From positions 55,636,234-55,700,233 of the forward strand of contig OY743174.1 of assembly GCA_963555705.1 (NCBI GenBank): 64,000 nt of DNA, read 5' to 3'. The DNA is from Ligustrum vulgare. Its lineage: Eukaryota; Streptophyta; Magnoliopsida; Lamiales; Oleaceae. The notes under the pieces were generated by a model, which saw only the letters and a list, made by a program, of their open reading frames with translations, did not search any database and had not been told where the DNA came from. Numbering within the stretch: position 1 is the stretch's first letter; the number at the start of each line of letters is the position of its first letter. A program made the translations under genes and the position numbers. Below are positions 35,468-46,548 of this stretch, one piece after another.

Positions 35468-36301
35468 TGTTGACGTCTAATTTTGTCAACAAATAAAAGT
35501 GGTTGGATCTTTGTAGTTGATAAACGGATTGTATATTTTTCTTTAATTTGTCTAAGTATGTAGCTCTCAAACAGGCTTGTATACGATTGTATTGAATTTC
35601 GTAATATTGCAAGATATAAGAAAAGAAACAGATCGAAAGCGAATTGAGACCAAAGTTACGTAAATTCACGTCCAGTTCGATACCGATCTGACAGCCAGGT
35701 CGAATCCACGAAATCAAACAACAAGAGTTTTGGGAGGTTTTTTCTATATCGCCTGCCCTTTAATGAGCATTTACCACTTCTATTTATAGTAGTTGAAGAA
35801 TTAAAATATAATCATTACAACATATCACTTCTGCAGTATGTGACTGACAATGACTACTGAAATTTCTGACAACATGTCACAAATGTTTTCACTGACATTT
35901 CACAAACAATCATAATTACTGACACATAATACGGCTGATTTGATGTATTAACAGCGCCGCCAGCCTCACTATGCTCGGAATTCACCTCGGTTGACACAAC
36001 CTCGGCATCGAGTCACCTCGCTCATGGCCATTCACTTCTCCTTCAAAGTTGAGGTCGGCTCCTAATTCACCTCGGCATATTATCAGATCGGTCAATGCAA
36101 ATCACGTCTCCCTCCAAGTTGAGGTCGGTTCCATATTCACCTTGGCGCCTTATGAGCTCGGTCAATGCAAATCATCTCTCCGTCAAGGTTGAGGTCGGTT
36201 ATAAATTCACCTCAGAGCCAAATCGTCCCGGTCAAAATAAACTAGTTGTTATCTTAAGTTGAGGTCAACATATTGAATCCACGTCAGCACGATAGACAAC
36301 A
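35468..36301. mobile_element. Nested solo LTR
   Basis: Begins TGTTGACGTC and ends ATAGACAACA, giving TGTTG/CAACA inverted termini. Flanks ATATA and ATGTA agree at 4 of 5 positions. 834 bp, non-coding, with a minisatellite near its right end. Superfamily not assigned. Confidence 0.65.
35980..36260. repeat. 70-bp minisatellite in the LTR
   Basis: Units with TTCACCTCGGC, CGGTCAATGCAAATCA and GTTGAGGTCGG; the GAGGTCGG core falls at 36051, 36121 and 36191. Three to four diverged copies. Confidence 0.85.
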
Positions 36302-36356
36302 ATGTACATCAAATTTTAGATTTAAAATGGTCATAACGAGGTTGCCGAACGGAGCT

Positions 36357-37630
36357 TAAGTATATAATCAACTTTTCTAAATAAATAATTTCGACCATAT
36401 GGAGTTTCTTTGCTACTATCTTCATCCTTAAATGAACTTGTGTATATTCGTAACTCTTGTTGTCTTTCTTTAACTTGAATACATTTCCGCTCGTCTCCTC
36501 CATCACTACTCCCCATCCGGCATCCGCTTCACTCATTTCCTACTCAATTTTTTCTCTGTTATCAATCATACTCTCACATGATCCTAATTTGCTACATTCG
36601 TTGAATCCTATGACTAAACATCACAGCGAAAAAGCGGTATACCAGTATCATTTTTGAAAAATTAATTGGTAAAAAATATACTCCTTCCATCCACAAATAA
36701 GTAAGTCCCCTACCCATTTTCACACAAATTAAAAAATGTCAATTAATGTTATGGAAAAATAAATTTTATAATAATCATTTTTCCTAAAATACTCATAATA
36801 AGTTTATGTAATTTCTCACAAAATTGAAAGATTATAAATTTATTTTGATTAACAAAAAACATATTAAATAAGGACAAAATGAGATATAAAATATTAACTT
36901 TATTCTCGAAAAAGAAAGCAGATTATCTTTGTGAGACGGACGAAAAATGAATAATGGAAAGAGAGAATGTGTGTGGTAAGTGGTAACTCTGTTTGGTAAT
37001 ACTATTTAGTTTATCAACTTGTTTATTTATGATTTTGAAGTAAAAATAATTGTTGAAAATTGGAGAGAAAAAATGTATGCGATTAAAAAGTAATTTGAAA
37101 AATTGTACAATTTATAAATTGGTTTATAAACAAAAAAAAGTACATTTACCAAACTAAAGACAAAAGAAAAAAAACTTGTGAAACTTTGGGCTAAAAAAAA
37201 GAGTAATTTTAGGAAGACCTTTTTAATTGACATTTTTAAGTGATATATACATTGAGTGGTGAAAAAGTAAGTGACGAAGTATTTATTTGGATTTATTTCA
37301 AGGAAAAAAAAAAAGAAAAAAAGTGTGAAACTTTCTAAATTCAGGCATGTCCACACGGCGGTTAGCGCGCGCAAGGTACTCCGGAGAATCGTCGAGGAAA
37401 GGGGCTCTGGAGGACCAGTCAAAAAATCAAGGGTATAATTTTCGGAATGACTTTTTGAGCGTGCCGCCGCCTCAAATACACGTTCCTTTACTAGTCCGCC
37501 TCCTGCAATAAAATAAGGACCAAAACTGAAGCCCTAGAATTCATAGCTCCTTTTGTTCTCGAATCGAATTTCAGGTTACAGACAATATTGTAAAGATCTC
37601 GTTTTGTTGAATAGTTTGCTTGGGAGTAAT
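36357..37630. other. Intergenic region and promoter side of cytochrome c
   Basis: Includes a MITE-like repeat at about 36990-37157 (ends GTTTGGTAAT and TTTACCAAAC). 37340-37630 is GC-richer and is the likely promoter and leader of the cytochrome c gene. No TATA box could be fixed. Confidence 0.5.
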
Positions 37631-40600
37631 ATGGCGTCATTCAATGAAGCACCTCCCGGCAATGTTAAATCCGGAGAGAAAATCTTCAAGACCAAGTGCG
37701 CTCAGTGCCACACCGTTGAGAAAGGCGCCGGCCACAAACAAGGTCCTTCTCTGCCCCAATATTTTTCTTAATTTTGAAAATAGTGTATTATCTTTTATTT
37801 TCGTGTATATGGCATGGTCTGCGCCGTAAGATATTGATCGGATTTCATTTTTTGTTTCCGAATTTGTCTCTCTTGATTTTGAAATGTGTTAATGTGGATA
37901 TATCTTGTTTTATTATTAGGCTAATTTGATTTTTTTTTTTTTTTTTTTTTTTGCGTGAGTTGGAGATCAATGTACATATTCTTGGCCTTTGATTTATTAT
38001 GATTTGAACTGTATTGTTAAGTTACATGGGTTTTTGTAAGAAAGAAGTTCAGCTTATCCGTAACTTGGTTGTTTTAATCTAGCAATTCCGGATTATGTTT
38101 CAAATAATTGTTCTGGAAAAGCTGTAAACGTTCACTTGGTTCTTTTACTCTAGCAATTCAGGATTATGTTTCAAATAAATGTTCTCGAAAATTGTAAATT
38201 TGCTCAGAGTTAACCATTTGGGTATTTCAATGAAATTGGCTCAGTGAATCTAAAACCGAAGTTACCATTTATATGCAAATGGACTGTTAACTTGATATTT
38301 CACTTTACTTGTGTTAACTTTTGGTGTTATATTATTTCGGATCAAAAAGTCTAGGAAAACTCATACTTTAGCCATATGATCATGTTAATTGTGCTAAATA
38401 GATTTTTGAACTCTCTTGATTTTTTACTATATCGAGGTATCTATAAATCCATGTTACCTCCTGGATGTTTTCTCAATTTAACATACATGTTTTATTTAGA
38501 TGACTGGAGAAATAATGGTGAATTCTCCTCGAGTTTGAAAGACAATCAATTATTGGCTTTATTCTCTTAATGTATTCGCTGGTTCAATATCTAAGGCTTT
38601 ATTATTAGGCAATAGGTTAGAGTGTTTGTTAACTTCTTCTTAGTTGGCTGATTGACAACCATCAATTGTTGGCTGCATATTTAATATGCTTGCAATAAGA
38701 TTCCTTCCTGCTGTTGTGGAATGATATCTGACCTCTTTGTACTGTTTTTATGCTGTACAAATATTTTGTTGTATTCTGGCTCACTCTCTTTGTTTGTGTC
38801 TTATCTCTTGAGGATTTCTCATGCTTCTAAATGTCCAGGTCCCAACTTGAGTGGCCTTTTTGGAAGGCAATCTGGCACTACCCCCGGTTATTCTTACTCT
38901 GCTGCCAACAAGAACATGGCTGTGATCTGGGGGGAAAATACTCTCTATGATTATTTGCTTAATCCTAAGAAGGTCAGTGGACATTTAAGTTTTTATTAAA
39001 TTCAATTGGTTATCGAAAATGGAGTTATTTCGCAAGTTGCAATATATGCTTTCTTGAATCCATTCTTTTTATTCCGAAAGTTAAATTTAATTTGGGCCAA
39101 TGAATTCTGATACCATGATAAACTATTTATGGATTTAAGTTTGATTAGCTAGACCAATCATTTTATGATTGGCACGTAACTGGAGTAATTTCCTTCCACT
39201 TTTTATTAAAAATATTATTGGGAAATGTATCAAACACATTGTGTAGATAGGGTATAATCACACGTTACATACTTTGTTTTCAAATTACACTTTACGAAGT
39301 GTATTTCAATAGCATTAGCAAAAAAATTATAATAATTATTTGGTTAAATTTCAGGAGAATATGGAGAAATTACAACTGCGTCCTGTATAAAACAGGAGTA
39401 TCACTCTCTCTACCTGCCATAATATGAGAAATTAAGATCTTGAAAGAAAACCATCTGAAGTGCGTTTTCTTTGTTTTGAATATGACCTCTTATCTTATGT
39501 AGGATGTCTGATTCTGTAAATTGGTGAAAGTATAAAACTTAATATGAGAATACCTTGCTTGTAAATGCTTTAGAAAATATTTTCTGTTGTATGGACAATG
39601 CACTTGGATTACGTGGAGATGAATTTAAGATTACAAAATTGGACTAACTTTGCAAATTGCAAAATAATGATGAGCATCAAAAGAATAAAGCATCCTAATG
39701 GAATATATATTTACTATTTCCAATGTGGGTGGCATTTTAACAGGAACTGGAGCCTATCCCGGTTCAGTTCCAAGAATTACATGAACCGAATGGTTCCATT
39801 TACAAAATATCCAAAATTTAACAGCTGGTTTCGGTTCTTGATTACCCATACCGAACCTGATGCCCACCCTGATATATTTTTGTTAATAACTCTGTCATAC
39901 TTGTTAGTTTTAACAAAACAAAACCAAAAAAGACGAGCAATCAGAATTATATCTAAGTTGTTGAAACAATTTGGTATTCTAAGTTTTAAAGGAGATTTGT
40001 GCAAAGTTTGATAGGACCATTTGATGAAATATACCTTCATAATTGTTTTTCCCCTAAAAATTGCTATCGTAGATCTTAATGGTTCAATTTACTAATAACT
40101 GTATTTTAATGGGTGCTTCTAGTTCTTGAACTCAAACTCGTTCCATGACACCCACCCCTAGTTTGTTAAACAATATTTTATAAAATGTAATGTTAATAAT
40201 TAGTTTATGTGAAAAGCAGTTACATTAAATAAATGAGAACATTGAGTGTGGAGTGTAATTGCACCATTTATACTAGGCAGTGTATTGTAAATTTATGTGT
40301 AGTATTGTCCAAAGCCGAATACTATTTTAATCCAGTTAATGGACATCATTGAATTGAACAAATTTAAAACCCATTCTGAAGTCCAAAGCAACCTATATAA
40401 AACGAAATCATAGAGTAACGTCCTATGCATAGTTACACTAGGTATGATTAGGACTCGATCGAAAAGTGTGTCTACATGAATGCAAGTTTCTATATAGTTT
40501 GGGCTTGTTTTGCATAGACCAAAAGAGATGGTTTCTCGTGAGTGATGCAATGGTGGAAAACATTAAAAGTAGAATTAGTAGACGAAGATTGATATGGATG

Positions 40601-40791
40601 TGTTGGCAAAATAATTGTTTTCAGTGCGTTGTTTACTGATTATTCACATGGAAGAAATAATGCTTAAATCAGTTTGAAATGGATATTCTTGGGTGCAGTA
40701 CATTCCTGGAACTAAGATGGTTTTCCCTGGATTGAAGAAGCCTCAAGAGCGTGCAGATCTAATATCCTATCTCAAGGATGCAACTGCCTGA
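37631..40791 (+). CDS. CYTC: Cytochrome c
   Basis: Three exons, 37631-37742, 38839-38972 and 40699-40791, give 112 residues, the normal plant length. The haem motif CAQCH is at 23-27; the axial methionine is M89 in [24 protein letters not shown] closes the protein. The N-terminal extension [11 protein letters not shown] is typical of plants. Introns fall after GHKQ (phase 1, splitting the next Gly codon) and after NPKK. It carries electrons from complex III to complex IV in the mitochondrial intermembrane space and has no cleaved presequence. The introns are long (1096 and 1726 bp). All splice sites are GT-AG and no defects are seen. Confidence 0.97.
39725..40165. mobile_element. Decayed hAT-like MITE in cytochrome c intron 2
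   Basis: GTGGGTGGCAT at the left and GACACCCACCCCTAG at the right are inverted, with a GGTTC/GAACC-rich interior like 60058-60916. No target duplication found. Confidence 0.45.
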
Positions 40792-41352
40792 AACTTCTAG
40801 CTTTAAGGAAAGCAAGTTATATTTTCTGAAACATGGGAAAATTGGTCATTGATGTCATTTAGGAATTTTTTTTAGTGAGAAAAAATTTAGTAACTGCAAT
40901 TCTATTGAATAAGAGCACCACACTGTGCTATTTCTCTGTTTACGCTTTACGCCAACATCTGCAAAATTTGTTGCCCCTGCGGCTAATGATTTTTTGAACT
41001 GATATGTGTCTTTTCATACATTTATGAAATTAATTCATCATATTATATTTTGCTTGCTGTTTTACCAACTGAATAAAGGTATCTTGAAGTTCTTTTTTCA
41101 TTTTTCATCGATGTTTCACATGTTAATGGTCATTGCCTGTTATGATCATTGATCTTGCAAAAATGCTAAATGAACAACACTTTTTAGACCCCATCCCTCA
41201 TGTGAGAGTGTTGTTCACTTTGTTGTTCATAAGTGTCGTTCATGTAGCATGGTTCCGTTGAATTCATATATTCTGGCATAAAACTCCAAGAAACAAATGG
41301 TCCATCTTTGGCTTGTAGCTTGATTGTGCCATTCAATCATAAATCTGATCTA
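40792..41352. other. 3' flank of cytochrome c
   Basis: Probable 3' UTR, then non-coding sequence with an AACAACACT/AGTGTTGTT inverted pair near 41175-41215. Confidence 0.5.
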
Positions 41353-41356
41353 TTAA

Positions 41357-41531
41357 GCCCTTGTTTGGGTTCCATTATTTCAATTTATAATTTGGGTTTT
41401 AAAAATTTAATGGTTAAAAAGTGTTTTGAAAAGTAAAAAATTGTGGGCTTGACTTTTTTGGATGGTTGAGATTGATTACTGTAGAAAAAATTTGTATTTT
41501 TAATAAGATATAATGGTGCTCAAACAAGGGC
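41357..41531. mobile_element. MITE flanked by TTAA
   Basis: Inverted ends GCCCTTGTTTG and CAAACAAGGGC; TTAA on both sides (41353-41356 and 41532-41535). Its ends resemble the GCCCCGTTTGA ends of the TTA-flanked MITE at 49420-49598. Confidence 0.75.
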
Positions 41532-41650
41532 TTAATGTTATTATGACAAGTTCTGATTCATTTTTACTTCCAAAGATTCTAGTTGTATGTCCTTTATATA
41601 TTGATGCTCATTTCACATTTTTGGAAGCTTGTGTTTAACTTGAATGGCTT

Positions 41651-41790
41651 GAGGACCAAGGGACTTGCCCCAGTGGTTGAGACATCTCCTTACCGGGTTG
41701 TACACCTGGGCTCGAGTCCACACCCCTCTCCTCCATTCCATTGTAATTGTAATAATTAAAATAATTTTAAAAATAGAATAAACATTTTAT
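41651..41790 (+). mobile_element. tRNA-derived SINE
   Basis: An A-box-like TTGCCCCAGTGG (41665-41676) and a B-box-like GGCTCGAGTCC (41709-41719) are about 33 bp apart, as in a pol III promoter. An unrelated body and an AT-rich TTGTAATTGTAATAATT tail follow. It does not fold as a full tRNA. Target duplication not identified. Confidence 0.65.
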
Positions 41791-42676
41791 AATATCTATA
41801 TTAGTAAGACTTGAGACTTGGTTTTTGCGTTATGTGGTATTTTACATCATTTAGAACCTTGCTAATAGAAGAGTGTTTATGAGCACTAGATCATTCTAAT
41901 TTTGAGAGGAGGTGTGCCTTCACAATCGAGTTGCAACAATTAGCTCCAAATGACTATGTTCCCATTTGGTAAAAATTAAAATCAGAATTTATTCAATCAT
42001 ACTTTCTATCAAAGTTCATCAAAATCTAGTAATCTACTCAAATTTGATTTTAATCTCATCAAACATGAACTAATTATAATTAATAAAAAGAGTGCATAAG
42101 AAAGTCGGCTGAGATAAATTCAGATGTTTCAAGGGGATCACAGTTCCCATGAGGCTGAGGGTGCCAGTCTTGATCACAATAGTGTGTTGCCCGCTTTATT
42201 ATGTTATGGTAAGCTTAAAAGAGGGGAAGCTTAAAAGCCGGGGAAAAAGAATATACTTTTATTTTTTAATAATCACATTGGAGCCCCTTACATTATTAGC
42301 ATTTGACTTTTGAGGACAGAGAGTGTAGACGATATAGCAATAGTCAATAATAGAGAATTGGACGGTCATAAATAAAATGGTTTTAATGTGTCCTTATTTC
42401 AATTTGTTGTCCCGTAGGATTAATCAAGTATATATGTTCACGTCTTTTGCTAAACTATGTTAAGCAAATAGGATAAGAATAAGATTATCTTATCACGTCA
42501 TTATTACTTTAATAATTAAGCCAATACGTAATTATTTAATTACCTAATATTATTATTCTATGATTAGTTGACTACCTTTAATAATGGACATATTAATTAA
42601 CAATTTGAAAGACGGGGACAAACATGGTAATGATGAACAAGAATGTGTTTGTAAGGACATTTTTCAAATTTTAAAC
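41791..42676. other. Gene-free interval
   Basis: AT-rich intergenic DNA; nothing recognised. Confidence 0.6.
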
Positions 42677-42684
42677 CCATATTT

Positions 42685-45679
42685 TTTTTTTTTGAAAATG
42701 AATCCAACTTTCATTAATTCAAATTTACTCAGACAAAGTCCGAAATGAAACGAGAAATACAATCAAATCAGACAAAATCCACACCTATAGGTTATAGCAG
42801 CCCCAAACGCCGCAAGTGAATGAGCGACTTTATTATTGTCTCTGGTAACATGGTAACACACCGTAAATATGAATAAATTTCATGTAAAATGTGTGCATTT
42901 GAAGACAAGAAAAGTCAGAAGCAAGTCCATGGACCACCTGCAGGGAATTTGTTTCCACCATGTTGGGAGAGAACCCACAAAATTGCGTAAATCGAATACC
43001 TTCAAGCACTGCCATGGCCTCTGCGTCAACCACAACCAACACTTCCTCAAAACATCTTGATTGCACCCCTAATACAATCCCTTTACCATCCCGTCTTGGT
43101 TTCCACTTCCACAATCCATTTGCCACTTCCAAAACCACCGAAGAAGATCGTCTAGTACCTCCATGATAAGCTCTGTTCCGTTCCCTCCAAATGACCCACA
43201 TCAATCCTCCGAACCAACCAAGGTCAGCCTGTGGTTTATACATAATCCATAGAGGATAGCCTTTTCATCCATAGGTCCCAATAGTCTTTTAATCACTTGC
43301 CACCGTCCCGCTTCTTCCCACACCCCTTTTGCTCATTTACATGAGAATATAACATGCATACTTGTCTCAAACCCACCACAGTAGCCACACCGCGCTTGCC
43401 TATCATTGATAATTCGCCAATGTAACAGATTGGAGCCAGTCGGTAAAATATCATGAAAAAATCGTCATAAGATAACTTTTACCTAAGGAGGAGTATTGAT
43501 CTTCCACGTGCTAGCCCACCAAGTATCTCGTCCAGATTGACCTACTACTGGGAAACTTCCCTATTGTAACAACCTGTAGCCACTACGAACTGAATATTGT
43601 CCATTTACTTTATAGTGCCATATGAGTTTATCATCATGCCCACCATGTCCCATTGGAATGGATAAAATTTGCTCACAGCCAATGGGCCAAAAAATGCTTC
43701 GAATCATATCAACGTTCCAAGCACCAAACACATTTAAAAGATTGTCAACGGTGTGAATACCTGATGTGGGTGGAGAAATGGCAAAAATGAGGGTGGCCAA
43801 GGTAGCCAAGGATCTTGGCATATACGGACAGACCTTCCACTCCCCACCCTCCAACGTACACCAGATCCAATCAAGTCCTGTCCCCAATATATTACGCCAT
43901 ATGGAAGAGGAGCCACAAGACGGTTGAACATCCAAAAATTTGCATGACGATATTATTTACTCTGTAAGAGCTGGGCTACAAGTGAATTGCCGGACTGAAG
44001 AACCCGCCAAGCTTGTTTAGCCACAAGTGCTTCATTGAACGATTTAAGTCCTGAAATCCAAGTCCACTATGAAATTTTGACGTGCATATCTTCTGTCACT
44101 GTAACTAAGATATTTTCCTCTTTTTAAGATTTCCACCCCCACCAGAATCCACGAATTAAGGAAGTTAAATCTTGATAGAGTGATTCTAGCAATTTAAATA
44201 GACTTATCAAATAAGTTGGTATAGCCTGCAACACCGATTTGATCAGAATTTCTTTGCCACTAGCTGAAAAGATCCCCGATTTCCAGCCCTTCGCCCTTTT
44301 CCAAATCCGTTCTTTAATCGACCTAAAGGCCTGGTATTTGTTGCGACCAATTCCGATTGGCATACCCCAAATAAATACTCTGGAGTCCCTCTTTCTCCAC
44401 TACAAGAAAAGATTTTATCGTCTCCTTCTCGGTTGAACTAACATTCGAGGTGAAAGAAATAGATGTTTTCTCAAAATTAACTTTTTGCCCCGAAGCACTC
44501 TCATAGACAGCCAGAATATTCAATAGAGCTTCACACTCAGAGAGGCGCGCTTGAAGGAAGACCAGAGAATCATTCGCGAAGAAAAGGTAGCTAATACGTG
44601 GTCCCCCACAAGAACACTGAAAACCCTTAATTTTATTTTCCCATTCCGCCTTCAATAAGAGTCCAGATAATGCTTCAGCACACAAGAGAAAGATATATGG
44701 TGACAAAGGGTAACCCTGTCTGAGGCCTCAAGAGGGGACAACACGCCCCCATATCTGCCCGTTAATAATGAAAGAGAAACATGTGGTACTCATACATTGT
44801 AGAATGAGATTCTTCCATCTCGTCGAAAACCCCATTTTGGACATAAAACCCATAATAAAACTCCATTCAACTCGATCGTATGCTTTGCTCATATCCAATT
44901 TGAGTGCTGCACTTCCCTTTCGTCCATGCTTCTTTTTCCCATAGAATACAACCATTCAAAGGCAATAATTACATTATCTGTAATAAGCCTACCCAGAACG
45001 AAAGCACTCTGAACCTCATAAATTAAATTGGGCAATACTAACTTTAATCTATTTGCATCAATTTTTGCAATTAATTTATAAATGACATTACAAAGACTTA
45101 ATGGACGAAAATCCTGCATTCATTCCAGATCTAATTTCTTGGGGGTTAAAATGATATTAGCATCATTAATGAGTCTAAGAGAACGCCCCTCATTAAGCAC
45201 ATCAAAGCATAATTTGGTTAACGGATCCACAAACAGCTCCCATTGTCTTTGAAAAAATGGGGCATGGTACCTGTCTGGTTCCTACGCTTTCAAGGGCCCC
45301 ATCATTTTCAATGCACTAGTAACTTTCTCAGCAGTAAATGGAGAGTCAAGAAGCTCTCAATCATCCAATGTGAGAAAAGAATTCACCCCTATCACTCCTT
45401 CCTCCAGACTAATCAACTCCGGATTAGAACTATTAAAGAGATTTGAGAAATAATCTTCCACCACATAGACTATTTGTTCAGGTTCCGAAACCCATTGTCC
45501 CAAGCTATTTTGAATACGGTCAATGGAGTTTTTCTTTCTTCTACTAGTGGCTTTAGAGTGAAAATACTTTGTGTTGCGATCTCCCTCTCTTAACCAATTT
45601 GCACGGGATCGTTGCTTCCAAAAAATCTCTTCACGAACTAAAGGTGTATTTATTTCCCCCTCCAGTTGTCTGATCTCCT
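42685..45679 (-). mobile_element. 5'-truncated L1-type LINE
   Basis: CCATATTT occurs at 42677-42684 and 45680-45687 as a probable 8-bp target duplication; the T run just inside the left side is the poly(A) tail of a - strand element. The ORF1 and endonuclease regions are missing, so reverse transcription stopped early. The 5' end lies within the linker before the RT domain (NWLREGDRNTKYFHSKA). Confidence 0.85.
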
Positions 45680-45683
45680 CCAT
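42833..45683 (-). pseudogene. LINE reverse transcriptase / RNase H ORF2 remnant
   Basis: In order on the - strand, over several frames: pre-RT linker (45683-45357); RT motifs [17 protein letters not shown] (45119-44960) and [12 protein letters not shown] (about 44910-44875); the catalytic box as YLFFANDS near 44570, where FADD has become FAND; thumb region FSASGKEILIKSVLQAIPTY (about 44265); zf-RVT-like region (43935-43561); RNase H-like C-terminus with DAEAMAVLEG (about 43020) and VETNSLQVV. Stops and frameshifts separate the pieces and the active-site change alone would abolish RT activity. Confidence 0.85.
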
Positions 45684-45687
45684 ATTT

Positions 45688-46489
45688 GATAAGGATTAAA
45701 ATTAGATATTTAGTAAATTTCAATAAAAGTCGATTAAATATATAGTTAACAAGATGTGGGTCCCATAAAATATTTGATTAAAATCAATTGTGAAAGCCAC
45801 GATTGAAGAAAGTTGTAATTCACCTCAATCAAGTGGAAATGGAGCAAGTAATTCCCTTGTAGGAACACTATTGATGAGTTGGGTCTTGCAAAGGCGAAAT
45901 AAATTTTGCCAAACACATTGTAAATAGTATTTTCATATGAACGCGTCTCTAAAAAGTAAAAAGTAATTACCCCATAATACATAAAATAAAATGAATTACA
46001 CTTCAATAAAGGAATGACAATGGGATAGAAGCAAGTTGAAGATTGAAGTATATTCATTTATCGTGTCATTTAGTTTATTATTAATTGATTAATATTATTA
46101 TTTATTTTTAAAATATAATTTAATTGAAAAATATTCATAAAAAAAGTTCGGGGTGGGGATCATGATGTCCGTCCATGTAGGGAATTCTCAGACTCGTTTA
46201 GATTAGGACAATACAGAACGAGTCGAGAATAAAATATTTTACCATCTCTACTCCGATTTACAATGTTTTGAAAGTTCATTGAATTGAATAGAAAGGAGTA
46301 CAAGGGGCTTTTCCAAAAGCCACAACTAAAGTCTAAAAGTGAAAATGACAGCAAAAGGATTGGGACTTTGGGGCGTATATGCAAAGTAACTAAAAGTTGA
46401 AGGACTAGAAAGAATTTAAAATCCACAACCAATTAAAAGGGTTCTTTGACTATTAAAATCATCCATCTGCAATATAACGCGCGACAGTT
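45688..46489. other. Intergenic region upstream of the glucosylceramidase gene
   Basis: Non-coding; the last 100-200 bases are the presumed promoter. Nothing specific recognised. Confidence 0.5.
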
Positions 46490-46548
46490 TCCATTGCCAC
46501 CAATATTAGTTTCTCAATTCCCTTAAAGCCTCCGGCAGTTATTCTCAG
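46490..46548 (+). promoter_or_regulatory. Probable 5' leader exon of the glucosylceramidase gene
   Basis: Leader-like sequence ends at a donor (TCTCAG|GTTTGT, 46549). The next exon begins at 49194 or 49197, where TTGCAGCAG is a tandem NAGNAG acceptor just before the ATG at 49202. This is inferred from splice-site appearance only. Confidence 0.45.

Larger units (their letters stand above)
35352..36356. mobile_element. Tourist-like MITE split by a nested solo LTR
   Basis: Left end GGCTTTGTTTGTCG and right end GCCGAACGGAGC are inverted; TAA flanks both (35349-35351, 36357-36359). The interior GTGTATAATTAAAAAATGAT matches the window's other MITE copies. The LTR 35468-36301 interrupts it. Confidence 0.7.
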
